Assembly: GCF_900156825.1 (NCBI RefSeq)
Contig: NZ_FTOV01000008.1
Span: 1 to 64,000 of the forward strand
DNA: 64,000 nucleotides
Origin: Chryseobacterium gambrini
Lineage (GTDB): Bacteria > Bacteroidota > Bacteroidia > Flavobacteriales > Weeksellaceae
Direction: 5' to 3'
The notes under the pieces: generated by a model
Seen by the model: only the letters and a program-made list of their open reading frames with translations
What the model was told of the DNA's origin: nothing
The model's database searches: none
Shown: positions 30,418 to 40,789 of the stretch, in pieces
Layout of the letters: every line of letters starts with the position of its first letter
Position numbering within the stretch: the stretch's first letter is position 1
Program-made: the position numbers and the translations under genes

Positions 30418-33400
30418 ATGAAAAATTTCATTGAAAAATTAAAAGAAAATAATATAGAAATTGCATTAAAGAATGATAATTTAGAAATCATTTCTACAAA
30501 AGAAAATATTCCAAATGAGCTTTTGAAGGAAATAAAGATAAATAAAGATTCTTTAGTTCAATTTTTTAAAAATAATCTACTCTCAAATACTTCTGTAGAT
30601 GAAAAAGGCAATATCCATTACAGAACATCTCATGTTCAACGAGAAATATGGGTAACCTGCCAGGATCCTGCGGCGTCTATAGCTTATCATTTACCTGCAC
30701 ATTTTTATATTCAAGAAACTTTACACATTGAATTGTTAAAAAAAGCATTGAATTTTGTTATTAATAAATATGAAATTTTACGGACTAATTTTAAACTAAA
30801 TGCTTCTGGTGATTTAGAACAAGTAATCCATAATAATGTAGTAGCAGATATAGCTGAAGTAGATTTTACCCATAGTAATGACGGGGATGGAGTAGAATTT
30901 ATTAATAAAAATAATCTTGTAAATTTTGATTTAGAAAACGATCCGCTTTTAAGATGTTATTTAATTTATCTTCCTGAAGAAAATAGTATTTTTTATTATA
31001 ATATACATCATATTATTGCAGATGAATGGTCTGTTAAAATATTTGAAAATGAACTGTTTTTAGTATATAAAAAATATTTAACTGGAACAGAACCCGAGAA
31101 AGAGGTAAAATATCAATATAGAGATTATGTAGATTGGTCTTATGAACGATTATTATCTTCTGAAGACCATAAAAAGTATTGGAAAGATACTCTCTTGCCA
31201 TTACCGGAGCCTATTCAGTTTCCTACGAATAAAATAAAACCGTCTTTTAAAACATATGATAGTTTTGCCTTTCAAATGTTTTTATCAGAAGAGAACACCC
31301 AATCTTTAAACAGCCTGGTTCAGAAACGTCATGGCAGTCTTTTTATGGGGGTTCTTGTTGTATTAAAATCACTTTTATACAAATACACTCAACATGAAGA
31401 TATCGTCATCGGATCTCCGATGGCAGCAAGAGAAAGAGAGGAGTTTTCTCAACAGATTGGTTATTTTTTAAGAACACTAGTATTAAGAAATAAAGTAAGT
31501 TCTATGGACAGTTTTAATACTTTATTTGATAAAGTCAAAGAAAATCTGATCTTAGCTTATGAACATTCTATATATCCGCTGAGTGAGATTCTGAATGATA
31601 TTGATTTTAAAAAGAACCAGGCAAACAACTCAATTTTTGATATTTCACTTACATTTCATGATGCCAAACAAGATCCCTATTCTGTACATGAGATAGGTCC
31701 TAATACCATTAAAGAAATTAAAAATGGTACTTGTAAAAATGATATCGAGTTTCATTTTGGAATGATGAATAACCAGCTGTACATACAGGTAAATTATAAT
31801 AAGGATTTATATCATTCTGATACGATTCAGAGTTTTATGAAACACTACAAAGAATTATTAGTAAAATTTGTTGATTCTCCAAATATTCCTCTTGCTGAAT
31901 TAGATTATCTTAGCTCTGCTGATCAGAAATTGTTAGTAAACGATTTTAATACCAGTGAAGTTACTTACCCTACCGATGCAACGATTATTAGTTTATTTGA
32001 AGATCAAGCAAATCTTACCCCTGATAATACTGCGGTTGTTTACGAAGATTTGAAATTGAGCTACAAGGAGCTTAATGATCAGGCGAATGCTGTAGCGCAT
32101 CGTCTCCAGAAAGATTATGGCATAAAAAAAGGAGATCAGGTAGGTGTAATGCTTAACCGTGGAGAGAATCAGATTATTTCTATCCTTGGAATATTAAAAC
32201 TAGGAGCAGTATATGTTCCTATAGATGCTAATCTTCCTGAATCCAGAAAAACGGTAATGACTTCAGATTTATCTTTATTAATTACTGAGTCATACTATTT
32301 CTTTGATATGGATTTTTATTCTGGTGAATCTATTGCTATTGATTTAGAGATGGCCGGGGACAGTATTTCAGATTTTAAGTCAGAAATTTTAAAAAAAGAT
32401 GATATTGCTTATATTATTTATACATCAGGCTCTACGGGAGAACCCAAAGGAGTATTAAATACTCATGGAGGTATTTTGAATACAATGCTTTTCCAGAAAG
32501 AATTCTTTGAGGTTTCAGCCTATGAAAATGTAGCTCAGTTTGCTTCTTTTTCATTTGATGCATCAATCTCCGAGATTTTTATGACTTTACTATGTGGTAA
32601 ATCTCTGCATATTCTCAGTGATTTGGTAAGAAAAGACGCGTACGCTTTTGAAGAGTATGTAAATAACCATTTTATTGATCTGGTAACTTTACCACCTGCA
32701 TTTTTCGGGTTATTAAATGTTAATAAGCTTCAAAATTTAAAAGGATTAATAACAGCGGGTGAATCAGCAATTATAGGAAAAACTAAAGAATATCTTAATT
32801 ATGGGACCTTTTACAATGCCTATGGCCCAACTGAGACCAGTATCTGTGCTACTGTATATAAACTGGAAAAAGGAAGTGACTTAGATTCGGCTACCATATC
32901 AATTGGTAAGCCAATTGCCAATACTCAGATTTATATTCTTGATTCTCATGGACATTTAGTTCCTGTGGGGGTAAGCGGAGAGATGTATATTTCTGGAGCA
33001 GGTTTGGCTCGAGGTTATCTGAACCGTGAAGATTTAACGGAGGAAAAGTTTATTGCTAATCCTTTTATTTCTGGCACTAAAATGTACCGTACCGGAGATT
33101 TAGGGAAATGGCTACCAGATGGATCCATTGAGTATATGGGAAGAATCGATCATCAGGTTAAGATCCGTGGACATCGTATTGAACTTGGTGAGATTGATAG
33201 CCAGGTGCTTTCTTTCAATCCATCTATTCAAGCAGTAGTTGCTGAGGTAAAAGAGCATGAAGGTAACAAGAGCTTAGTAGTATACTATGTAAGTGATACA
33301 TTAATCGACAAGCAGGATTTATCAAGATACCTTGAGAGTAAGCTTCCACAATATATGCTTCCAAGTTTTTACGTGGAACTTAATCAAATTCCTTTAACAA

Positions 33401-36400
33401 GTAACGGAAAGGTCGATAGAAAGAGTTTGCCAGAAGTGAGTAGCTCAGACTTAATCAAGAATGAATATGTAGCTGCAACGAGTGAAGAAGAACAGGTATT
33501 GGTCTCTGTCTGTGAGCAGGTTTTAAAACATAGCCCGATCAGTATCCGGGATAATTATTATAACCTGGGAGGTGACTCTATTAAATCCATTCAGATTGTT
33601 TCAAGGCTTCGTCAGCAGGGTTACAGCTTAAAGGTGGAACATATCTTACAGTATCCTGTATTAGAGGAGTTGGCTCATTATATGACAACAGATGTTGCCA
33701 AAATCGATCAGTCAGCGGTTTCGGGAGAAAGTATTCTTACGCCAATCCAAAGATATTTTTTTGAGAATAAAGGGATTACTAAAAAAAATCACTATAACCA
33801 GTCTGTTATCTTAAAAAGTGAGGAAAGGCTTTCCGGAAAGATACTGGAATCCTCTATAAAGACTTTAGTGTCACATCATGATGCTCTGAGAATGGTATAT
33901 AGCCAAAAGGACGAGGCATGGAGTCAGTATAATGCAGGAATTGATGGTGTTCATTATCATTTTGAATATTTTGATATCAGAAATACCGCCAATGAATCTG
34001 AAGAGTTATCCCAATTACAGCAAATAGGCGAGGATCTTCAAAATAATATAGATCTTGGATCAGGTATTTTATTCCATATCGCCCATGTATCAATGAATGA
34101 TGGAGACCGTATTATTTTAGTGGTTCACCACTTGGTCGTTGATGGTGTTTCATGGAGAATATTACTTGAAGATTTAGGGAAGCTATATGAGTCCGGTGTT
34201 CAGGGGTTATCTTCAACACTTCCTTCCAAAACTGATTCCTTCCAGAATTGGGGTAAAGCTTTGGATGAATACAGCAGAAGTTCTGAGCTATCCAAAGAGC
34301 GTTTGTATTGGGAAGGGGTAGAGTCTGAAGATTATGAAACTCTTGTTACGGATTATGCTGTAGAAGGTAAAAACATTTTAGAAACTACCCTTGGTTTTAG
34401 CTTGAGTGCAGAGTGTACGAAATTATTACAAACTCGTGCAGGTAAGAAATACAGTACAGAGATCAATGATGTCTTATTAACAGGCTTAGCATTATCTCTA
34501 CAAGAACAGTTTGGTGTAAGCAAGACTAAAGTTTTAATGGAGGGGCATGGTAGAGAAGTCATGAAGACAGGGTTGGATATTAGCCGTACAGTAGGTTGGT
34601 TTACCAGTGTGTATCCTTTTTCATTAGATATTAGCAACACAAAACAACCAGCAGTTGTAAGTGTAAAAGAAGGCTTACGAAACATTCCTAACAAAGGTAT
34701 TGGTTATGGTATTTTGAATTATCTGGATCAGCCATTTGAATCATCAGGTTTGGCTTCTGTTCAATTTAACTACCTAGGAGATTTTAACGAAATTGGGGAT
34801 TCAAAAATGGAAGGTAAGCGCTCATTATTTGATTACAGTTCCGAAAATATAGGTTCTTCAGTAGCTTCTGTCAATTTGTTTACAGATCTTTTATTGGATG
34901 TGTCGGGTATGACGGTAAACGGAGTGATGAATATTAGTATTCGTTATTCAACTAAAGTATTTAACGAAAGTACTATAAAGAAGCTTTTATCATCTTATCA
35001 GACTCACTTGGAAACTATGGTTACAGAAAGCGAAGATTCATCTGTAATTCTAACTCCATCTGATTTATCCTATAAAGGCTTATCATTCAATACTATTGAA
35101 CAGATTAGCAAAGGATATGAGATAGAAGATATTTATGAGCTTTCCCCAATGCAGCAGGGCCTATATTATCATTGGCTGGTAGATCCGCATGGCTCAGTTT
35201 ATTTTATGCAGACTTCTTATCTTGTTAAGTCTTCAGAACTTGAATTATCTCTTGTAGAAAAGGCTTTTGGAATATTATTGAACCGCCATACTATTCTTCG
35301 GACTTCTTTTGAAAACCGTTACGGAGGGACTCCTTTACAGATTGTACATAAGAAAGCTAGAGTAGATTTCAAACATTTGATTTTAGAATCAGAACTTGAA
35401 TTGGATAACATCAGGCAGGGTGACATTAATCGTGGCTTTAATTTGGGGAACCCTACTCAGATGCGTTTGCTTATTGTAGAGTTACCTAATGGTTATTATG
35501 AGTTTATTTGGAGTCATCATCATATTATTATGGACGGTTGGTGTCTAAGTATTTTGATCAATGATTTCTCTACAATCTTAAATTCACTGGAACATGAGAA
35601 GGAAGTCAATTTACCGGAACCCAAGAAGTATTCTTCTTATATCAAATGGTTAGGGGAAGTTAATAAGGAAGCAACACTTTCATATTGGAAAAACTATCTT
35701 GAAGGAGTAGAATCACCAACCATAATTCCGTTTAAAAAAGAGCATGCTTCATCCACTGGCGCTAAAGTGCTTGTCAATAATAAGATTAAAATTGAAGGAG
35801 ATTCATTCAAAAGAATCGAAAGTCAGTGCAAAAATATAGGAATTACGATCAATACATATATTCAGGGAGTTTGGGGGTATTTACTTTCCAGATATAACGG
35901 AACAGATGATGCCGTTTTTGGAGCGGTTGTATCAGGTCGTCCTCCAGAGCTGGAAGATGTGGAAAATATGGTAGGACTATTTATCAATACAGTTCCGGTC
36001 AGAGTAAAATATAACAAAGAGAATACGGTTAAAGAGTTTTTTCATGAACTGCATACGCAGTCTATTCAAAGCAATCCGCATCATTATTCTAATCTTTCAG
36101 ATATTCAAACGATTTCCGGATTAGGAAGTAATATGATTAACAATATTATTGTTTTTGAGAACTATCCTGTTCAGGATTCTATTGTGGAGAGCTATATTGA
36201 AAATGGAGATAACTCGTCCATTGAGGAAATAAAGAATGTTGAAGTAGTAGATGAAACCAATTACTATTTCTTAATAACAGTATTCCCATCAGAGGATGCA
36301 GTTGTACTTGATATTAAATATGATGCTTCAGCATTTGATACATCGTTAATGGATAATATTGAATTGCATTTTTCCAATTTGCTGAAAAATATTTTCGTTG

Positions 36401-39400
36401 ATGCCGATAAGAAAATATTCGAAATGGACTATTTAAGTCTTACAGAGAAAAAACACTTAGAAGAATTTAATAATAAAGAAGTAGATTATCCTTCAGAAGA
36501 AACTATTGTAAGCCTATTTGAATCTCAGGTAGCAACTAATCCTGATAATATAGCTGTTATTTTTGAAGATACAAACCTTAGTTATAGGGAGTTAAATAAA
36601 CAATCCAATCAATTGGCTCATTATCTTCGCGAGGAATATAATATAAAGGGAGATGATCTGATCTGTATTCAATTGCCACGCAGCGAGAAGATGATAAAAT
36701 CAATTCTTGGGATTTTGAAATCCGGAGGCGCTTACGTGCCTATAGATAATGATTATCCTCAGGATAGGATTGATTATATAAAAGAGGATACAAAGTCAAA
36801 AATAATTATAGATGAAAAATTTTGGTTAGAGTTTGACCTTTTAAAGGATCATTATTCAGGGGAGAATCCGGATACTCACATTCAGCCTACAAATCTGGCT
36901 TACATAATCTATACCTCAGGAACTACAGGTAACCCTAAAGGTGTAATGATTGAACATAAAAATGTGGTGAGATTATTTTTCAACGATAATGTTCTTTATG
37001 ATTTTAATAGTAGCGATTCATGGACATTATTTCATTCCTATAACTTTGACTTTTCGGTATGGGAATCCTATGGAGCACTTCTTTTTGGTGGTACCCTACA
37101 TGTAATTTCTAAGAGAGTTGCACAGGATGTCGGAGCTTTTTTAGATTATCTGATTACTAATAAGATCACAATATTGAATCAGACTCCTGCAGCATTTTAC
37201 AACTTGGCAGAATATGATAAATTATTTAATCACAGAGAATTAGCATTACGTTACATAATATTTGGAGGAGAAGCATTGAATCCTTTTATGCTTAAGGACT
37301 GGCAGAATAAGTATCCCGATGTAAAAATGATTAATATGTACGGAATTACTGAAACCACCGTGCATGTTACTTATAAAGAACTTACTACAAAGGATACAAA
37401 CTCTGTACTATCAAATATCGGAAAACCTATTCCAACACTTAATTGCTATATTCTGGATGATCAAAAATATTTAGTTCCGGCAGGGGTAGTAGGAGAATTA
37501 TATATATCTGGGTCTGGATTAAGCAGAGGGTATTTAAACAGACCCGACCTGACAGAGGAGAAGTTTATAGATAATCCATTTGTTAAAGGTAGCAAGGTCT
37601 ATCGAACCGGAGATCTTGGACGTTGGTTACCTGATGGTAATATCGAGTATTTAGGCAGAATTGATCAACAGGTTAAAATTAGGGGGCACAGGATAGAACT
37701 AGGTGAGATCGACAGTCATGTGATTAACTATAGTGATCGAATTAAGAATGTAGTTACAGAAGTTAAAGAACATGAAGGGGACAAGAACCTTGTGGTGTAT
37801 TATGTAGCAGAAGGAGGTATTGATAAAGATGATTTAACAAAGTACTTAGAAAATAAGTTACCCCAGCATATGTTGCCTAGTTTTTATGTAGAGTTAGAAG
37901 GTATTCCTTTAACTAGTAACGGAAAAATCAACCGTAAATTGCTGCCAGAGGTTTCTACTGGGGATATGATAAAGAACGAGTATGTTGCTCCTGTTACTCC
38001 AATGCAACGTATTTTGGTAGAAGTTTGTGAGCAAATTCTAAAACATAGTCCTATAAGTATCAAGGATAACTATTATAACCTTGGAGGAGATTCTATCAAA
38101 TCCATTCAGATCGTATCAAAATTAAGACAACAGGGTTATACTCTTAAGGTAGAACATATTCTACAATATCCGATTCTTGATGAGATGAGTAATCATATCA
38201 TTAGTGAAGTTTCCACTATAGAGCAGTCCGTCGTGAGCGGAAATATAAATCTCACACCTATCCAGCGCTACTTTTTTGAGAATGAGGAATTTATTAATAA
38301 AAACTATAATAATCAATCAGTTGTACTAAAAAGTACTGAAAGAATTTCTGCTTCTATTCTGGAAGATTGTATTGAGCAATTGATCATTCATCATGATGCT
38401 TTGCGTATGATTTATAGTAATAATGGGGATGAGTGGACACAATTCAATGCTGATATATCTGAAAAACATTACAAGTATGAATATTTTGATGTTATGCTAG
38501 GCTTAAGTGAAGAGGAGGAACTAGAACAATTACAAAATATTGGCACGTTGCTTCAAAGCTCAATTGATATTACTTCGGGGATTTTATTCCATATAGGTCA
38601 TGTATCTATGAGTGATGGTGATAGGATATTGTTAATTCTTCACCACCTTGTAGTAGATGGGGTTTCGTGGCGTATCCTGTTGGAAGATCTGAATAATTTA
38701 TATGATTCAGCTGTATTAGGCAATGCATATATGCTTCCGGCAAAAACAAATTCATTCCAAAGCTGGAGTAAGGCTCTGGAAAATTACAGTACTAATATCT
38801 CTCTGAATAAGGAACGTTCATATTGGGAGAATATAGAATTGGAAGAATATCCGATGATTCCTACAGATTATCCTGTAGTTGAAAGATATGCTACTGATAG
38901 CAGTATGGGATTCTCTCTTGATAAGGATTCTACTCATTTATTACAAACTTATGCGGGTAAAAAGTATAATGCTGAGGCTAATGATCTTTTATTAACGGCT
39001 ATAGCTATTTCACTGCAGGAACATTTTGGGATAAATAAAAGTAAGGTGTTAATGGAAGGACATGGTAGAGAAGACATTTCATCTGACATGGATGTAAGCC
39101 GAACAGTAGGTTGGTTTACAAGTCTATATCCGTTTTCATTAGACATAAGTGATGACAGCTGTCCTGCCATAGTAACTGTAAAAGAAGCATTAAGAAATAT
39201 TCCTCAAAAAGGGATAGGGTATGGTATTCTTCACTATTTACGAGAAAAAATAAATTCTTCTTCAGAACCCCTGGTAGTGTATAGTTATATGGGAAGTTTC
39301 GATGATGTAGGTGGAGCTGATAATAAAAAGGCAATGTTTGAATTCTCTTCTGAGGATATAGGATCATCGATTGCCGAAGAAAATTTGAAAACAGCAGTTT

Positions 39401-40776
39401 TATTAAATATTTCTGGTATCATAGTTTCTGGAGAACTTCATGTTATTATCCGTTATTCAAAGAATGTATTTCATGAATCTACTATTGAAAAATTATCTCA
39501 ATTGTATCAGAAAAATTTGATTAAGACTTTAAATGAAAACGAAGATGAAAATGAATGGAATTACGGAAATACGATGGCAATATCTCCTAATCAGTATCAT
39601 CACATTAGAAACAAATACTCATCAGTAAATTTTAATATTGCTTTACAAGAATTTGATGGAAATAGTTTTGAAGAGAAACTTAGAAAATGTATTTCTAAAT
39701 TTCCTTCTTTGATGACAAAGTTTGAGAAAAAGGATTCCCAGGTTATACAGTGTTATCTATCCCCAGAAGAAATTGTAATAAAAATACAGACCGAAAACCT
39801 GCAATTCAGATCAGAAGATGAGATCAAGACTATCGGGAAAGAATTTATATTCCAACCTTATGACTTGTTCAATGGAGAATTGATAAGAGTATTTGTAGTT
39901 AAAACGAAAACTTCGGGCATTTCACAGGCTAACGTGTTTTTTGGAATTCATCACTCTTTATTGGATGACTATTCAGCTAATATTCTGAAAAATGAACTGG
40001 AAACTTATTTTAATTCAAATGAAAAGATTACAGTTAAACCTCACTATTTTAATTTTATTGATTCCCAAGAAAAATTTTTAAAATCTGATGAAGGAATAAG
40101 GATAAAGGAAAAACAAATTAAAAGCTTACTTGAGCTCCCATTATATGATAAAAACTCAGATAAGGAGCTTGTATACTTTCAAAAGTTTATAGTGCAGGAA
40201 GTTTTTGTAAAAAATGAAGACTTCTTAATTCTACAGAAAGTATCTCAGAAAGTTTCACTTCCTTTAAATGCATTCTGTTTATCAATTTTCTTAAGAATTA
40301 TTACTGATTATAATAATCCAAACAAAGGTTTATTTGGTATGTTGAGTAGTAACAGGGAAAATTCAGAATATGAAGATATGATTGGAGTATTAACTAATTT
40401 GATTATGGTTACATATCCTGATTTTAAAGATTATTCAGTTCAGGAAATAATGAAGAATTATGGGAATATGATACAATGCAGGACAGAGCAAAAAATTCCA
40501 TATGAAATGATTAGAAAAGATATTGAAGAAATAACCGGTAGAGATATCGAAAAAAATATTTTTGGATTCTATAGTCATTTAAGCCAAAACACGGAGAAAG
40601 AGCATGCTTCTTTCAATGAATCTATAGAAGAAATAACCGAATTTAATGGTATTAATCTGAAAGCATTTGAATATTCTAATGGAGTTTTAATTCAATTATC
40701 ACAACCAGTATCTACTTCTAAAATAAACCTTTCAGAATACATTAAAGAACTTATGAATTTTGTAAAAACGCAATAA
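30418..40776 (+). CDS. NRPS 3: docking-C-A(Tyr)-T-E-C-A(Thr)-T-E-terminal C-like
   Basis: 3452 aa. TubC-like docking 1-50; C1 69-490 with HHIIADEW (DE where DG is usual); A1 521-996, pocket D-A-S-T-I-A-A-I-C (Tyr/Phe-like); T1 near 1048; E1 1106-1540; C2 1575-1990 (HHHIIMDGW, D-donor type); A2 2028-2501, pocket D-F-W-N-I-G-M-V-H, the textbook Thr code; T2 near 2553; E2 2611-3030, with HHLVVDGVSW kept but the usual FNYLGDF changed to YSYMGSF. After E2 comes about 400 aa of condensation-like sequence (3053-3452) with HHSLLDD at about 3178 and no A or T after it. In other NRPSs a terminal C-like domain often releases or cyclises the chain, and no thioesterase domain exists here. Predicted output: D-Tyr and D-(allo-)Thr, then release. 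Confidence 0.95.
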   Translation: MKNFIEKLKENNIEIALKNDNLEIISTKENIPNELLKEIKINKDSLVQFFKNNLLSNTSVDEKGNIHYRTSHVQREIWVTCQDPAASIAYHLPAHFYIQETLHIELLKKALNFVINKYEILRTNFKLNASGDLEQVIHNNVVADIAEVDFTHSNDGDGVEFINKNNLVNFDLENDPLLRCYLIYLPEENSIFYYNIHHIIADEWSVKIFENELFLVYKKYLTGTEPEKEVKYQYRDYVDWSYERLLSSEDHKKYWKDTLLPLPEPIQFPTNKIKPSFKTYDSFAFQMFLSEENTQSLNSLVQKRHGSLFMGVLVVLKSLLYKYTQHEDIVIGSPMAAREREEFSQQIGYFLRTLVLRNKVSSMDSFNTLFDKVKENLILAYEHSIYPLSEILNDIDFKKNQANNSIFDISLTFHDAKQDPYSVHEIGPNTIKEIKNGTCKNDIEFHFGMMNNQLYIQVNYNKDLYHSDTIQSFMKHYKELLVKFVDSPNIPLAELDYLSSADQKLLVNDFNTSEVTYPTDATIISLFEDQANLTPDNTAVVYEDLKLSYKELNDQANAVAHRLQKDYGIKKGDQVGVMLNRGENQIISILGILKLGAVYVPIDANLPESRKTVMTSDLSLLITESYYFFDMDFYSGESIAIDLEMAGDSISDFKSEILKKDDIAYIIYTSGSTGEPKGVLNTHGGILNTMLFQKEFFEVSAYENVAQFASFSFDASISEIFMTLLCGKSLHILSDLVRKDAYAFEEYVNNHFIDLVTLPPAFFGLLNVNKLQNLKGLITAGESAIIGKTKEYLNYGTFYNAYGPTETSICATVYKLEKGSDLDSATISIGKPIANTQIYILDSHGHLVPVGVSGEMYISGAGLARGYLNREDLTEEKFIANPFISGTKMYRTGDLGKWLPDGSIEYMGRIDHQVKIRGHRIELGEIDSQVLSFNPSIQAVVAEVKEHEGNKSLVVYYVSDTLIDKQDLSRYLESKLPQYMLPSFYVELNQIPLTSNGKVDRKSLPEVSSSDLIKNEYVAATSEEEQVLVSVCEQVLKHSPISIRDNYYNLGGDSIKSIQIVSRLRQQGYSLKVEHILQYPVLEELAHYMTTDVAKIDQSAVSGESILTPIQRYFFENKGITKKNHYNQSVILKSEERLSGKILESSIKTLVSHHDALRMVYSQKDEAWSQYNAGIDGVHYHFEYFDIRNTANESEELSQLQQIGEDLQNNIDLGSGILFHIAHVSMNDGDRIILVVHHLVVDGVSWRILLEDLGKLYESGVQGLSSTLPSKTDSFQNWGKALDEYSRSSELSKERLYWEGVESEDYETLVTDYAVEGKNILETTLGFSLSAECTKLLQTRAGKKYSTEINDVLLTGLALSLQEQFGVSKTKVLMEGHGREVMKTGLDISRTVGWFTSVYPFSLDISNTKQPAVVSVKEGLRNIPNKGIGYGILNYLDQPFESSGLASVQFNYLGDFNEIGDSKMEGKRSLFDYSSENIGSSVASVNLFTDLLLDVSGMTVNGVMNISIRYSTKVFNESTIKKLLSSYQTHLETMVTESEDSSVILTPSDLSYKGLSFNTIEQISKGYEIEDIYELSPMQQGLYYHWLVDPHGSVYFMQTSYLVKSSELELSLVEKAFGILLNRHTILRTSFENRYGGTPLQIVHKKARVDFKHLILESELELDNIRQGDINRGFNLGNPTQMRLLIVELPNGYYEFIWSHHHIIMDGWCLSILINDFSTILNSLEHEKEVNLPEPKKYSSYIKWLGEVNKEATLSYWKNYLEGVESPTIIPFKKEHASSTGAKVLVNNKIKIEGDSFKRIESQCKNIGITINTYIQGVWGYLLSRYNGTDDAVFGAVVSGRPPELEDVENMVGLFINTVPVRVKYNKENTVKEFFHELHTQSIQSNPHHYSNLSDIQTISGLGSNMINNIIVFENYPVQDSIVESYIENGDNSSIEEIKNVEVVDETNYYFLITVFPSEDAVVLDIKYDASAFDTSLMDNIELHFSNLLKNIFVDADKKIFEMDYLSLTEKKHLEEFNNKEVDYPSEETIVSLFESQVATNPDNIAVIFEDTNLSYRELNKQSNQLAHYLREEYNIKGDDLICIQLPRSEKMIKSILGILKSGGAYVPIDNDYPQDRIDYIKEDTKSKIIIDEKFWLEFDLLKDHYSGENPDTHIQPTNLAYIIYTSGTTGNPKGVMIEHKNVVRLFFNDNVLYDFNSSDSWTLFHSYNFDFSVWESYGALLFGGTLHVISKRVAQDVGAFLDYLITNKITILNQTPAAFYNLAEYDKLFNHRELALRYIIFGGEALNPFMLKDWQNKYPDVKMINMYGITETTVHVTYKELTTKDTNSVLSNIGKPIPTLNCYILDDQKYLVPAGVVGELYISGSGLSRGYLNRPDLTEEKFIDNPFVKGSKVYRTGDLGRWLPDGNIEYLGRIDQQVKIRGHRIELGEIDSHVINYSDRIKNVVTEVKEHEGDKNLVVYYVAEGGIDKDDLTKYLENKLPQHMLPSFYVELEGIPLTSNGKINRKLLPEVSTGDMIKNEYVAPVTPMQRILVEVCEQILKHSPISIKDNYYNLGGDSIKSIQIVSKLRQQGYTLKVEHILQYPILDEMSNHIISEVSTIEQSVVSGNINLTPIQRYFFENEEFINKNYNNQSVVLKSTERISASILEDCIEQLIIHHDALRMIYSNNGDEWTQFNADISEKHYKYEYFDVMLGLSEEEELEQLQNIGTLLQSSIDITSGILFHIGHVSMSDGDRILLILHHLVVDGVSWRILLEDLNNLYDSAVLGNAYMLPAKTNSFQSWSKALENYSTNISLNKERSYWENIELEEYPMIPTDYPVVERYATDSSMGFSLDKDSTHLLQTYAGKKYNAEANDLLLTAIAISLQEHFGINKSKVLMEGHGREDISSDMDVSRTVGWFTSLYPFSLDISDDSCPAIVTVKEALRNIPQKGIGYGILHYLREKINSSSEPLVVYSYMGSFDDVGGADNKKAMFEFSSEDIGSSIAEENLKTAVLLNISGIIVSGELHVIIRYSKNVFHESTIEKLSQLYQKNLIKTLNENEDENEWNYGNTMAISPNQYHHIRNKYSSVNFNIALQEFDGNSFEEKLRKCISKFPSLMTKFEKKDSQVIQCYLSPEEIVIKIQTENLQFRSEDEIKTIGKEFIFQPYDLFNGELIRVFVVKTKTSGISQANVFFGIHHSLLDDYSANILKNELETYFNSNEKITVKPHYFNFIDSQEKFLKSDEGIRIKEKQIKSLLELPLYDKNSDKELVYFQKFIVQEVFVKNEDFLILQKVSQKVSLPLNAFCLSIFLRIITDYNNPNKGLFGMLSSNRENSEYEDMIGVLTNLIMVTYPDFKDYSVQEIMKNYGNMIQCRTEQKIPYEMIRKDIEEITGRDIEKNIFGFYSHLSQNTEKEHASFNESIEEITEFNGINLKAFEYSNGVLIQLSQPVSTSKINLSEYIKELMNFVKTQ

Positions 40777-40789
40777 TTAAACTATTTAT

